Assembly (NCBI GenBank): GCA_002922725.1 | Contig: PNEW01000007.1 | Coordinates: 1-41,058, forward strand | DNA: 41,058 nt | Reading direction: 5' to 3' | Origin: Verrucomicrobia bacterium Opi.OSU.00C | Lineage (GTDB): Bacteria; Verrucomicrobiota; Verrucomicrobiia; Opitutales; PNEW01 | Part shown: one piece after another, positions 26,941 to 37,343 of the stretch | How positions within the stretch are numbered: position 1 is the first letter of the stretch | How the letters are laid out: each line of letters opens with the position of its first letter | The notes under the pieces: model-generated | Databases searched by the model: none | What the model was told of the DNA's origin: nothing | What the model saw: the letters and a program-made list of their open reading frames with translations, nothing else | Made by a program: the position numbers and the translations under genes

Positions 26941-28515
26941 TTAAAATATTTGGGAACACAAAAAGCCTATTGGAGATAGAGCTATTATTGTCCAAATCAC
27001 AATTACCCGGCTAGATTTTTGCTTTAAAGGGATTAAACTGAAAACACATCCAACAGAAATATTAACTATTAGAGCTGTAAGCATGATCAGTTGGAAACTT
27101 AATCGATCATGTCCTGTAAAGACATCCCAATAGGCAATTAGGACCCCAGCCAGCCAACCGTATATAGACCCCAAGGCAACACCAAATGGAGTTGCAAAAG
27201 GGACAAACAAAGCAAAGAAAAATAGGCAAAACATAGGTACTGTAAAAAGGTTAATCGTCTTTTGAGGGATTTCTACGAAATTACCCGGAACTTTATTCAT
27301 TTGTATACTGACGACCATAACTACGACTCCAATGCCAACACCGATAAATCTAGCCATTCGTAAATGTTGTTTTTCGTTTTTAGATTTAAGGCCTAAGAAA
27401 TCTAAAAAATCTGTCGTGATTACAGCTGTAATCGAATTTATACCAGAATCGATACTCGACATACCTGCAGCAAATAATGCCGAAACTACTAACCCAGCTA
27501 TACCGATTGGTAAATGTTCAGAGATAAAAAGAGGGAAGAGTTTATCGGCATAAGTCTGTATACTTTCTCCCTTGGGAATGTAGTATTGATATTGTGTATA
27601 AAACTCTAAAACTGCAAATCCAATAAGTGCAATTAATGACATAGTTATAATGTTTGTTAGGGAGTTTCGAAAGTACGCCCGCCTGGCAGTCACTACATCT
27701 TTAGTACTCATATATCTTTGGATTACAGTCTGATCAGCCCCTCCCATACATATCAGCCAAATTAGAAACAATGTTATCGATCCAAAAACTGTAACCCTAA
27801 CCGTTGGATCAAAACTAAAAAATGGTTGGATATCCCAATTGGGTGACCATTCCAAAGGAATCCAATGGATACCTTTAAGACGGAAACTAATAACTACTAA
27901 TGTCAGTATTGCACCTCCAAATAGGACACAAAATTGAAGTAAGTCAGTCATAACAACGGCCTGTAATCCTCCCATGGTGGTATAAGTCACAGAGATAATG
28001 CCAATTACTAGAATGACCCAGGGAAGCATTGATGGATCAAGTCCGACAATAACAACCGTCGCTTCTGCCGCAAAATAAACGATAACTGACATCCAGGTAA
28101 GTCTAAGCATAATAAATAAGCTTGCTCCGAGTATCCGTATTTTCATCCCTAGCGTTTTTTCCAATATTTGGTAAGCGCTAATAACACGGTGCCGCATAAG
28201 AGCTGGTATTAAAATATACCCAACAATTAAATAAGCTATTGGTATCGCAAATAAATAACACAATATTACGGGTCCATGCTTAATGATTTCACCAGGGATC
28301 ATCAAATACGATGCGGAACTTAAAAGAGTAGCATAAATTGAAATTCCAATTATGAAGGAATTCATCTTCCCATTACCGATAAAATAACTTCCTCTATCAG
28401 ATTGTCTGCGGGAATAGATCCATCCCACCCCCAAAACTATAGCAGCATAAATAGCAATGCATATCCAATCAACAATGTGTAAACCTTTTTCAGAGGCATC
28501 TAAAATTTCATTCAT
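26941..28515 (-). CDS. Sodium:solute symporter (SSS family)
   Basis: Inner-membrane protein of 524 residues with about 13-14 helices. SSS signatures are seen: VDWICIAIYAAIVLGVGWIYSRRQ, a GNGKMNSFIIGISIYATLLSSASYLMIPGEI sodium-site region, GGLQAVVMTDLLQ, ICMGGADQTVIQRYMSTKD, and AALFAAGMSSIDSGINSITAVITTDFL. The nearest described members are SGLT/sialic-acid-like and solute:Na+ symporters in marine bacteria. Orientation and spacing suggest co-transcription with the PhyH gene at 26119. The solute is unknown. Confidence 0.9.
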   Translation of the reverse strand: MNEILDASEKGLHIVDWICIAIYAAIVLGVGWIYSRRQSDRGSYFIGNGKMNSFIIGISIYATLLSSASYLMIPGEIIKHGPVILCYLFAIPIAYLIVGYILIPALMRHRVISAYQILEKTLGMKIRILGASLFIMLRLTWMSVIVYFAAEATVVIVGLDPSMLPWVILVIGIISVTYTTMGGLQAVVMTDLLQFCVLFGGAILTLVVISFRLKGIHWIPLEWSPNWDIQPFFSFDPTVRVTVFGSITLFLIWLICMGGADQTVIQRYMSTKDVVTARRAYFRNSLTNIITMSLIALIGFAVLEFYTQYQYYIPKGESIQTYADKLFPLFISEHLPIGIAGLVVSALFAAGMSSIDSGINSITAVITTDFLDFLGLKSKNEKQHLRMARFIGVGIGVVVMVVSIQMNKVPGNFVEIPQKTINLFTVPMFCLFFFALFVPFATPFGVALGSIYGWLAGVLIAYWDVFTGHDRLSFQLIMLTALIVNISVGCVFSLIPLKQKSSRVIVIWTIIALSPIGFLCSQIF

Positions 28516-28633
28516 CGTTCAAGATGATAAAAGTCGTAATTTGGGACAATGGAGGTTCTATTAAACTTATTTCGTAAATAACTAAATCAACCACATCAAT
28601 TCGAAAAGAATATACCATCAGATAATTGAAGTG

Positions 28634-28795
28634 TCATTCTGATTTTGTTAGCTTATCACAAATAAAAATAATGAAAGTATCGCCATAAAAGGGCAACCTT
28701 ATATATCCAATACCCTGTGCGATGTAGCCGAATAGCCAAAAGGTATTTAAGTTATTTAGAATATAATTATCTTCTAAATTGATAAGGCTTTTTTT
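28634..28795 (-). pseudogene. Possible remnant of a small membrane protein gene
   Basis: The minus-strand frame between stops reads NLNTFWLFGYIAQGIGYIRLPFYGDTF, with a hydrophobic FWLFG segment, then ends at TGA. It has no ATG, GTG or TTG start and overlaps the 3' end of the DUF2569 gene. FWLFG-type small membrane genes often accompany RLGIVLT-type ones like the neighbour at 29143, so this may be a decayed third member. Weakly supported; it could be chance. Confidence 0.25.
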
Positions 28796-29165
28796 CTACA
28801 AAAGTTTCTTTCACTCTTTTTGAAAGAAGCATATATGGAACCCAAATAAGCACTCCAGCAACTCCAATCAAAAGAGTCCATTCATTTTCCGAAGGCATAG
28901 TATCCGTCGCCAAGACAACGAGGATGATAAATAACGTTATTAATTGGATGCATATATAGATTCTTGGAAAAAGGTAATGTTTTGAGAAAAAGAGATATGC
29001 AAGATAACAAGCCGCTAAAAGTAAGATCAAATTTAAAATATTAGCTTCTACTAGTAATTCACTTAAATTTCCAACCACATTTAAAACTACTCCTATCCCA
29101 ACTAAAATTAACCATCCTCCTAGCTGTTTACCTTCAGTTTCATTAAACATCGTTTTTCCCTTCAT
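28767..29165 (-). CDS. DUF2569-like small membrane protein
   Basis: 132 residues with four hydrophobic helices, beginning GGWLILVGIGVVLNVVGNL and ending SKRVKETFVEKKPYQFRR. The GGWLIL start and SKRVKxTF end are typical of DUF2569. The tracked ATG (29165) overlaps the upstream gene by 23 bases; the in-frame ATG at 29150 (MFNETEGKQLGGWL) is equally possible. It probably forms a pair with the upstream small gene. Function unknown. Confidence 0.7.
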   Translation of the reverse strand: MKGKTMFNETEGKQLGGWLILVGIGVVLNVVGNLSELLVEANILNLILLLAACYLAYLFFSKHYLFPRIYICIQLITLFIILVVLATDTMPSENEWTLLIGVAGVLIWVPYMLLSKRVKETFVEKKPYQFRR

Positions 29166-29358
29166 CCTTGTTTTTATTATTCACAAAACCGTTGATCAGC
29201 CATAATACCACCCATATTACTGCTGGAGGAACTATAACCCAAAATATCCGATCTTTTAAAGGTATCTTCCATTGGGTTTTTGGCCAAAGATAGCCTACCC
29301 AAAGAATTGTAAGTACTATTCCCAATCTGACCTTAGAAGAAACCCTCATAAATGACAT
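29143..29358 (-). CDS. Small two-helix membrane protein with RLGIVLT motif
   Basis: 71 residues with two hydrophobic stretches. The N-terminus (SSKVRLGIVLTILWVGYL) and the later VPPAVIWVVLWLINGF resemble the ORF at 34143 (RLGIVLTALW, IPTIFIWGFIWVISGF), so the two are distant paralogues. It overlaps the DUF2569 gene by 23 bases. Hairpin TTTCCT/AGGAAA lies in its leader (29379-29399). Function unknown. Confidence 0.65.
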   Translation of the reverse strand: MSFMRVSSKVRLGIVLTILWVGYLWPKTQWKIPLKDRIFWVIVPPAVIWVVLWLINGFVNNKNKDEGKNDV

Positions 29359-29378
29359 GTAATGTTTTTATACACCTC

Positions 29379-29399
29379 TTTCCTAGCTAAAGCAGGAAA
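29379..29399 (-). promoter_or_regulatory. Leader hairpin upstream of the small membrane gene
   Basis: TTTCCT-AGCTAAAGC-AGGAAA, a perfect 6-bp stem about 20 bases upstream of the start codon at 29358. It has the same TTTCC..GGAAA core as the leaders at 31672 and 34400. Function speculative. Confidence 0.35.
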
Positions 29400-29499
29400 A
29401 AGTTAGATGAAAGTAATTATAGAGATTCATAATCTGCGTAGTGGCGGAGTAAAAGTAAAAACATAGAAACCATCAAATAAAATCAGTGCCCATTGAGTT

Positions 29500-31653
29500 T
29501 TAAAAAGGGAGTTTACGAGCTGGTAAAAAAGTCCCATCAGATTTTGTGCCGGCTGTCGATTTAACTTTTGTATCTTCGGTCATAAGTGTCCAACCGTTAC
29601 TTTGTACAAGATCACCACCGGCAATTAGCGCTTTACCTCCATCCGATGTTAAAGGTGAGTCTTTATGAAACTCTAACCAGGCTGAATTAGAACCTCTGGC
29701 ATCTATATCACCAACTACCAGTCTATTTTCGATCTTTGTCGAAGCAGCAGAAATGCCAACGTTACTATGTGGCCCTGTAAACCTTGCATTTGCACAAAGT
29801 ATTGAACCTATTTTATCCCCATCAATACTTATATGTCTTATATCCGCCATCCCATCATAAACAGTACCAAAAGGGAATAACCCTGTGTTAGGAGAAGTAA
29901 CCTTCCCCACGGTATGAACAGATATATTCGTAGTCTCATCACTAGAGGTAACTGCTATAGCTGCCCTACCTTTAACATAAGCAATCGACTGATTATATTT
30001 CTGTGGATACTGAGGACCTTTATAAGTGTCTGGATCAAGCCGAATCGTTATGTATCCCTTTCCTGAAAACTCAACTTGTACAATGTCATCATTTTTATCC
30101 ATGAAAGACGTCCGTACTATTTGACCAGGGTAATTATCAACTACAACCCAAGGACCAGTCATTAAAATTTGATCATAAACATTCCCATTAAATGAGATAT
30201 CGGATCCCACTTGTTCTCCGTACCCAGCTAACACATTAGTTGCTTCCAAACCCTTCATCAAAGCAGGTGAATAAGCTCCAGAATTTATAAAATCATACGT
30301 TGCCTGTAAGGTTTTATACGCATTTAATCTACCATTTGTAGTAATTTTCCCATAAAGACCATTACTATAATCAGTATTTTGAAAGATAAGATCTCTAACC
30401 TGATAGTGCGTTAATAAATTATTATGTTCTTCCCAAATAAGCGCGGCAACACCTGTAACCATGGGAGTAGAAAAAGAAGTACCCGATTTAATTTGAATTT
30501 GATATTCTGGTAAAAGAGTAGATCGGGGTATATCAGCACCTACAATAGCTGTTCCAGGGGCGGCAATATCAACACTAGTTGCTCCATAATTTGAGAAAGA
30601 AGCTAAATGACCAGATCTATCTAAAGCAGCTACTGAGATTATATTATTAAGTGGATATGATGAAGGATAATCGGGAAATAAATCATTGTCATCTCCAATG
30701 TCATCTAGACCACCATTGCCCGCCGCTACAACCACCAATATACCTGCTTCATCTAATGCTTGAAATGTTAAATCCTCGAAATAACTATATGCCCCCCCGG
30801 CCATACTTAAATTAATCATCTTCGCACCAATATGTTTGGCATATGCTAAGGCAGGTAGCAAATCACTAATCCCAAGTTCTGAGATATTCCCTTCGCCCAA
30901 GTCACTTAGAATTCTTATTGGTATTATCAGCGCATCAGGACTAATCCCAGCAATACCAGTGCTATTATTGAATTCTCCTGCAATAATACTGGCAACAAGT
31001 GTTCCATGGCCATTTTCATCTTGGGGATCATTATCATGATCGTAAAAATCCCATCCATTTACATCATCTATGTATCCATTTTCATCATCATCTATATCTT
31101 TATCACCCTCATTATCACCATCCCACCCATGCAAAAAAATTGAAGGTGAAATATCCAAATGATTTAAATCCACTCCACTATCAATGACTGCAACTCTAGT
31201 TTTATCTATCGAATCTCCTTGGTAAATTTGCATAGCTTCTTCCCAATCGATATCTATACCGGGGGGACCCGTTACACCATTAACTTCCTGTCCTGTATTA
31301 TTTAGTGACCATTGCAAGTGATAGTAAGGATCATTTGGAGCATGTAAGGATTGAGGAGATCTTATATAATTAGGTTCTGTAAATTCAACTAAGAGATCAC
31401 TATTAAATTTCTCTACGGCTTCCAATACTGGATGGTTTTCAGGCAACCGGTAGTGATAAACTTTTATCATTGGTAATAGTTTAAGTAAGGTCAAACCCCA
31501 TTCCTCTTCAAAGGATATGCGCTGTTCTTCCTCAATTAGATCTATAAACTTTATGAGGATTTCTTCTGGTATGTAATCTGTACCTTGGCTTAATCCCGTA
31601 ATTAAGAATGAGGATATAAAAGATAGAATGCATTTAATAAAAAAATCTCTCAC
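29500..31653 (-). CDS. Secreted subtilisin-like serine protease (S8 family)
   Basis: 717 residues starting at GTG with a hydrophobic signal peptide (IKCILSFISSFLITGLSQG). After an ~80-residue propeptide-like region comes the subtilase domain: AVIDSGVDLNHLD (Asp 158), ENGHGTLVASIIAGE (His 216), VVVAAGNGG (oxyanion Asn 313) and SGTSFSTPMVTGVAALI (Ser 393). Between Asp and His, the DGDNEGDKDIDDDENGYIDD stretch is an acidic, probably calcium-binding insertion common in marine subtilases. The last ~240 residues (from ~470) form a beta-rich C-terminal region of unknown type. Its start lies 28 bases from an 18-base element shared with the gene at 34143. Confidence 0.92.
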   Translation of the reverse strand: MRDFFIKCILSFISSFLITGLSQGTDYIPEEILIKFIDLIEEEQRISFEEEWGLTLLKLLPMIKVYHYRLPENHPVLEAVEKFNSDLLVEFTEPNYIRSPQSLHAPNDPYYHLQWSLNNTGQEVNGVTGPPGIDIDWEEAMQIYQGDSIDKTRVAVIDSGVDLNHLDISPSIFLHGWDGDNEGDKDIDDDENGYIDDVNGWDFYDHDNDPQDENGHGTLVASIIAGEFNNSTGIAGISPDALIIPIRILSDLGEGNISELGISDLLPALAYAKHIGAKMINLSMAGGAYSYFEDLTFQALDEAGILVVVAAGNGGLDDIGDDNDLFPDYPSSYPLNNIISVAALDRSGHLASFSNYGATSVDIAAPGTAIVGADIPRSTLLPEYQIQIKSGTSFSTPMVTGVAALIWEEHNNLLTHYQVRDLIFQNTDYSNGLYGKITTNGRLNAYKTLQATYDFINSGAYSPALMKGLEATNVLAGYGEQVGSDISFNGNVYDQILMTGPWVVVDNYPGQIVRTSFMDKNDDIVQVEFSGKGYITIRLDPDTYKGPQYPQKYNQSIAYVKGRAAIAVTSSDETTNISVHTVGKVTSPNTGLFPFGTVYDGMADIRHISIDGDKIGSILCANARFTGPHSNVGISAASTKIENRLVVGDIDARGSNSAWLEFHKDSPLTSDGGKALIAGGDLVQSNGWTLMTEDTKVKSTAGTKSDGTFLPARKLPF

Positions 31654-31680
31654 TAAACTGATGAAATGAACTTTTCCTTG

Positions 31681-31698
31681 TCTTGGAAAGCAAAACAG
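31681..31698 (-). promoter_or_regulatory. 18-bp conserved leader element, copy 1 (subtilase)
   Basis: TCTTGGAAAGCAAAACAG (plus strand), matching 17 of 18 bases of the element at 34410-34427 and starting 28 bases from the start codon in both cases. Its first part also forms the TTTCC..GGAAA hairpin with 31673-31677. Possible promoter, operator or RNA structure. Confidence 0.45.
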
Positions 31699-31757
31699 AT
31701 ATATTAGGAAGATATCGACGTCGCTAAAAATATAGAGTCCTATAGAAGTGCATAGAT

Positions 31758-31782
31758 ATAGACCATATAAAGTCTATTTTTC
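31758..31782 (+). terminator. Possible intrinsic terminator in the subtilase-katG intergenic region
   Basis: ATAGAC-catataaa-GTCTAT followed by T5. Plus-strand orientation, about 145 bases before katG and between divergent genes, so if real it would end a leader or small RNA rather than a gene. The stem is short. Confidence 0.3.
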
Positions 31783-31922
31783 ATCTAATACTAATATATA
31801 TTCAATTTACTCTAATACTCTATAAATTTTAATTATACATCTTTAAAACTATTGATTTGAAAATTAAAATATATTTTGTCATTTTTATCGAGTAATAGAT
31901 TAAATAAATGAAAATTCTATAA

Positions 31923-34136
<2,214 letters not shown>

Positions 34137-34142
34137 AAGTTT

Positions 34143-34382
34143 TTAACCTTTAAAGTTTTCCCAGTCTTGAACATCCTTCCTGTATCTAAATCCACTTATC
34201 ACCCAGATGAAACCCCAGATAAAAATTGTGGGTATAATGAAACTAATACTAAGATTCATAATACAAGTGTTCATTGATAGAAAACTCCAATTAGGACAAA
34301 TGTTTTGAGTCAGGAAGGTAAGAATAACAGCCCAAAGAGCTGTTAGCACTATTCCCAATCTGATTTCCCCAGAAACATTCAT
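34143..34382 (-). CDS. Small membrane protein with RLGIVLT motif (paralogue of 29143)
   Basis: 79 residues with two hydrophobic segments: EIRLGIVLTALWAVILTFL and SFIIPTIFIWGFIWVISGF. It shares the RLGIVLT.LW start and the P..IW..W.I.GF end with the ORF at 29143. It ends only 6 bases from the katG stop codon, convergent. The leader carries the 18-base element at 34410-34427. Function unknown. Confidence 0.6.
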   Translation of the reverse strand: MNVSGEIRLGIVLTALWAVILTFLTQNICPNWSFLSMNTCIMNLSISFIIPTIFIWGFIWVISGFRYRKDVQDWENFKG

Positions 34383-34409
34383 AATTTTAATATAATAGAT
34401 TTCTCCATA

Positions 34410-34427
34410 TCTTGGAAAGAAAAACAG
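34410..34427 (-). promoter_or_regulatory. 18-bp conserved leader element, copy 2
   Basis: TCTTGGAAAGAAAAACAG (plus strand), one mismatch to 31681-31698. Like copy 1 it begins 28 bases from the start codon of the downstream minus-strand gene. Confidence 0.45.
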
Positions 34428-34520
34428 GAAGAAAATTAGAAGGCTAACATTTTGGTGAAAGTAAAAAGGAAATAGTTAAAAAGATTGTCCCCTACCAAGA
34501 AACAATTATTTATAGAAAAA

Positions 34521-35138
34521 TTATTTGGCATATTTCACGCTGCAGCCATAAGGCTGTGTATCACTCACATTTATAGCCTTGCCATTCATAGAGGCATTAA
34601 GGGCCACCCACACATAATTCTTTGCTTTTGGGATATCACCAATTTTTGTTGATCTAATGCTATCGATTGCGCCTTGGTAAAGAAGAGTTCCTAAAGGATC
34701 AATGATATACATGTGAGGAGTTGTTTTCGCATTATATAATCTACCTACAGTTCCTTTCGGATCCAGAAGAACTGCAGAAGGACTAGCCTTTTCTCTATTA
34801 ACAATTTCATTGGCTTTTTCGGGAGTACAATATCCTTGCTTTGCAGGTGCAGATGAAATAACCGTCAACCAAATTACACCTTTATTAGTAAATTCATTCT
34901 GCATTTTTTGCATATTCCCGCTTTTGTAATGTTTGACGACAAAAGGACAATCATGGTTGGTCCATTCAAGCACCACATAATTGTCTTTATAAGCAGATAG
35001 TGAGTGCAACTGACCGTTGGAATCGCGCAAAGTAAAGTTCGGTGCCAAGGTCCCAATCTTTAATCTAGCTAATACATTTTGACTAAAACTTACTGTAACA
35101 AGAGAAACCACAGAAACTAATAATATAGATTTTATCAT
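34521..35138 (-). CDS. Secreted thioredoxin-fold (AhpC/TSA-like) protein with CPFV motif
   Basis: 205 residues with a signal peptide (KSILLVSVVSLVTVSFSQNVLA) for export to the periplasm. The thioredoxin-fold domain reads IGTLAPNFTLRDSNGQLHSL, then VVLEWTNHDCPFVVKHYKSGNMQ, and TTPHMYIIDPLGTLLYQGAID. The motif is DCPFVVKHY, with a single Cys where thioredoxins have CxxC; this is typical of a periplasmic redoxin subfamily of unknown role. Two further Cys occur (GYCTPE and YGCSVKY), one of which may resolve. It is close to katG, so an oxidative-stress role is plausible but not shown. Confidence 0.85.
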   Translation of the reverse strand: MIKSILLVSVVSLVTVSFSQNVLARLKIGTLAPNFTLRDSNGQLHSLSAYKDNYVVLEWTNHDCPFVVKHYKSGNMQKMQNEFTNKGVIWLTVISSAPAKQGYCTPEKANEIVNREKASPSAVLLDPKGTVGRLYNAKTTPHMYIIDPLGTLLYQGAIDSIRSTKIGDIPKAKNYVWVALNASMNGKAINVSDTQPYGCSVKYAK

Positions 35139-35220
35139 TTTAATATTTAATTAAGTCATATTCTTTTATATTCTAATCTTATACTATATAAAAATATTTT
35201 TTCTAAAAAGGAATTAATTA

Positions 35221-35871
35221 ATGACAAAAATCTCAAGCCACATATTGGAAAAACTACGCACTATTGATACACCAACAGTTTGTAATCTTGTTGAACATTT
35301 TAATTTACGACCTTATAATACAGGTTACATGGACGCTTCAATTAAAGCCTGCTTTCCTGAAATGCCTCCCATGGTTGGGTTTGCACTAACATTGACTTTT
35401 CGCTCTTCATCCTCCCCTCCCGAAAATACCGCTCTCACTCTCGCTGACTTAGCAGTTGAAATCGAAAATATGATAAATAAAATAGGGCCACCTATCATCG
35501 TCGTCCAAGATCTTGATGATCCTGTGGTCGCTGCAACATTTGGGGAAATTATGTGTACTAAATGTAAGACTTTTGGAGCAGTCGGCTTAATCACTAGCGG
35601 GGCGGGGCGAGACATCAACCAAGTCCGGTCGCTTGACTTTCCTGTCTTTACAAGTGGCACTATTTGCGCGCATGCCTATTGCCACCTTATTGAAGTCAAT
35701 GTCCCCGTGAATGTAGGTGGTATAAGCATTTGCCCAAACAACCTTCTTCATGGCGATCTTAACGGGGTAACGACAATACCTCACGAAATTGCGGAAGAAC
35801 TAGCAGAAATGAGTGATGAATATCTTGAGAAGGAGAAACATACATTAGCTGCTATTCGCCGTGAAAAATAA
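35221..35871 (+). CDS. RraA-like / HMG-CHA aldolase family protein
   Basis: 216 residues of the RraA-like fold shared by RNase E regulator RraA and 4-hydroxy-4-methyl-2-oxoglutarate (HMG/CHA) aldolases. Visible are DTPTVCNLVEHF, the active-site GEIMCTKCKTFGAVGLITSGAGRDINQVRSLDFPVF, and DLNGVTTIPHEIAEEL. The GRDI pattern matches the aldolase metal/substrate Arg-Asp pair, so an oxo-acid aldolase or decarboxylase is more likely than an RNase regulator. A 6-bp hairpin follows its stop. Confidence 0.85.
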   Translation: MTKISSHILEKLRTIDTPTVCNLVEHFNLRPYNTGYMDASIKACFPEMPPMVGFALTLTFRSSSSPPENTALTLADLAVEIENMINKIGPPIIVVQDLDDPVVAATFGEIMCTKCKTFGAVGLITSGAGRDINQVRSLDFPVFTSGTICAHAYCHLIEVNVPVNVGGISICPNNLLHGDLNGVTTIPHEIAEELAEMSDEYLEKEKHTLAAIRREK

Positions 35872-35879
35872 ATACTCAG

Positions 35880-35895
35880 CCTTCTTTGTAGAAGG
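35880..35895 (+). terminator. Hairpin after the RraA-like gene
   Basis: CCTTCT-TTGT-AGAAGG, a perfect 6-bp stem with a 4-base loop, 9 bases past the stop. It is followed by TAAAACC rather than a U-run, so terminator function is tentative. Confidence 0.4.
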
Positions 35896-35924
35896 TAAAA
35901 CCTAAAGGTATTTTAATTATATAG

Positions 35925-36122
35925 GATAAAAAAACCTCAATTGGTTGCGGGTTTTATGAGTGGGAGTATAAACCTGGTCACTCCTGGATTGATTTCGTTC
36001 AAAGCGATAATGAAATGTCGGTCACATCTTACTATCGCCCGACTGCCATCTATGTCGATAGACAAATTGATATTGTTATGCCAACGCCGTTAGCTCTCAC
36101 GATCAAATCCAAGCGGCTTTAA
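35925..36122 (+). pseudogene. Probable C-terminal gene remnant
   Basis: A 65-codon frame directly after a TAG stop encodes GCGFYEWEYKPGHSWIDFVQ and continues to DIVMPTPLALTIKSKRL, ending in TAA. It looks like real protein sequence: balanced, rich in Trp/Tyr, with higher G+C than the flanking spacer. It has no start codon before its middle. I do not recognise the family. It abuts the frameshifted PhyH gene tail to tail, suggesting a decaying or rearranged stretch. Confidence 0.45.
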
Positions 36123-36912
36123 CTTTTAGAATTCACCGCCTTCTTATCCATTATTGCCTGGTAGCGATCCGTTTTAAATAAGGCTTTGTTGAGTGTTTCG
36201 TTTTTACAGGTAACTTCACCTGTTACCCAATGGGTAACGTAGGCGCGACGCCAGCGATCTGAATAATTGCGGTGAGAACTGTGCAACGCGTCAATTTGAT
36301 GAAATACGACACCACCTTTATGGACAGGAGCCAGTTCTTCATTCTTTATTTTAATATCCCTTTCCCTCGGGAGGAAGCTGTGTGTGGCTCTGCGGCCGAT
36401 TTTTGGTAGTGAGATATAATTCCTTCTTTGTGCGACCCATTGATATAACGCAGGCATCCGTTTTCTTCGTTTACATCATCGAGTGCGATCCACGCAGTAA
36501 TAACATCATCTGCAGGAAAGCACTGGTAATGAAAGTTATCCTGGTGATAAGGTACGGGTCCTCCGTGACGAGGTGGTTTCGTGAATACCTGATCCCTTAA
36601 CAACAATGGAGTGTCACCTAATAACTCTTCAATTATATTATTAAAACGATCGTCTAAAACAAATTCTTGAAATGAAGGATGCTTAAAAAATGGGATATTA
36701 ATTTTACGGGGAATAATCTCCCCACTTTCTAGCCGTTCACCAGTCATGGTAGATACATCGGGGCTTTTTATTTCTTCATTAATTATGGTTGTCACTATCT
36801 TCGCTATACTATCCACAACAGCATGATCAAATATCCCTTCGATCACGACCCATCCTTTTTCCAAATAGTGATCCATCTGTTCCTGTGTAACCATTTCTGA
36901 GTTTTCTTTCAT
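36119..36912 (-). pseudogene. PhyH family gene with a frameshift (paralogue of 26119)
   Basis: Two overlapping ORFs (36346-36912 and 36119-36457) together encode a full PhyH protein. The first has KGWVVIEGIF, IIPRKIN, PYHQDNFHYQCF (iron HxD) and NGCLRYINGSHKEG; the second has ELAPVHKGGVVFHQIDALHSS (distal His) and RRAYVTHWV. Alignment with the intact copy shows that RATHSFLPRERDIKIKN EELAP (second frame) matches ETYNMIPNQDRVDLAK EELAP. So the break lies between SHYQK and RRATHS, probably one base missing from the T5 run at 36400-36404. Either a recent pseudogene or a sequencing error. Confidence 0.85.
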
Positions 36913-37343
36913 TTATAAAGATTTTTTAAAAAAAAACGAGCCTTCATTAATAAAATTATGGCCTCTTTTATTATCGTGGATTACTCCATAGTATTGTTCA
37001 ATGAAATTCTCGCATTATCACCTTCTCTAGCCATTTCACATAATTCCCTTACCATTTACGATATCCACATAATTACCTCACTCAATAATAACATTACACC
37101 TAAAAGTTTTAGGCAGCACTTAATTAAAATAATGTACGGATTTTGTAAAGAACTGAATGTCACTGGTATAAACCTAGCTGCTAAATTATTTCATATAACA
37201 ATATAACAGAGCCTACCTAGTTTTATTTATTTTTTAACTCTTTAGGCTTAAGCTGCAATTAAATTATAAAAAATGGTAGCTCCCCTATTTATAGAGAACA
37301 AGCTTGATATAAGGACCGACAACTGGTTGCTATATCATCAAAC
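36913..37343. other. Intergenic region, about 430 bases
   Basis: AT-rich, holding an 82-codon plus-strand ORF (36958-37206) with no recognisable domain that I do not call. The one clear structure is the near-perfect palindrome CCTAAAAGTTTTAGG at 37099-37113, possibly an operator-like site. Confidence 0.4.

Noticed and set aside
31758-31782. Small RNA ending in the hairpin between subtilase and katG
   Set aside because: Short weak stem and no promoter I can defend, so listed only as a possible terminator.
36958-37206. 82-residue ORF upstream of the broken PhyH gene
   Set aside because: No recognisable domain or start context; AT-rich sequence easily gives an ORF of this size.
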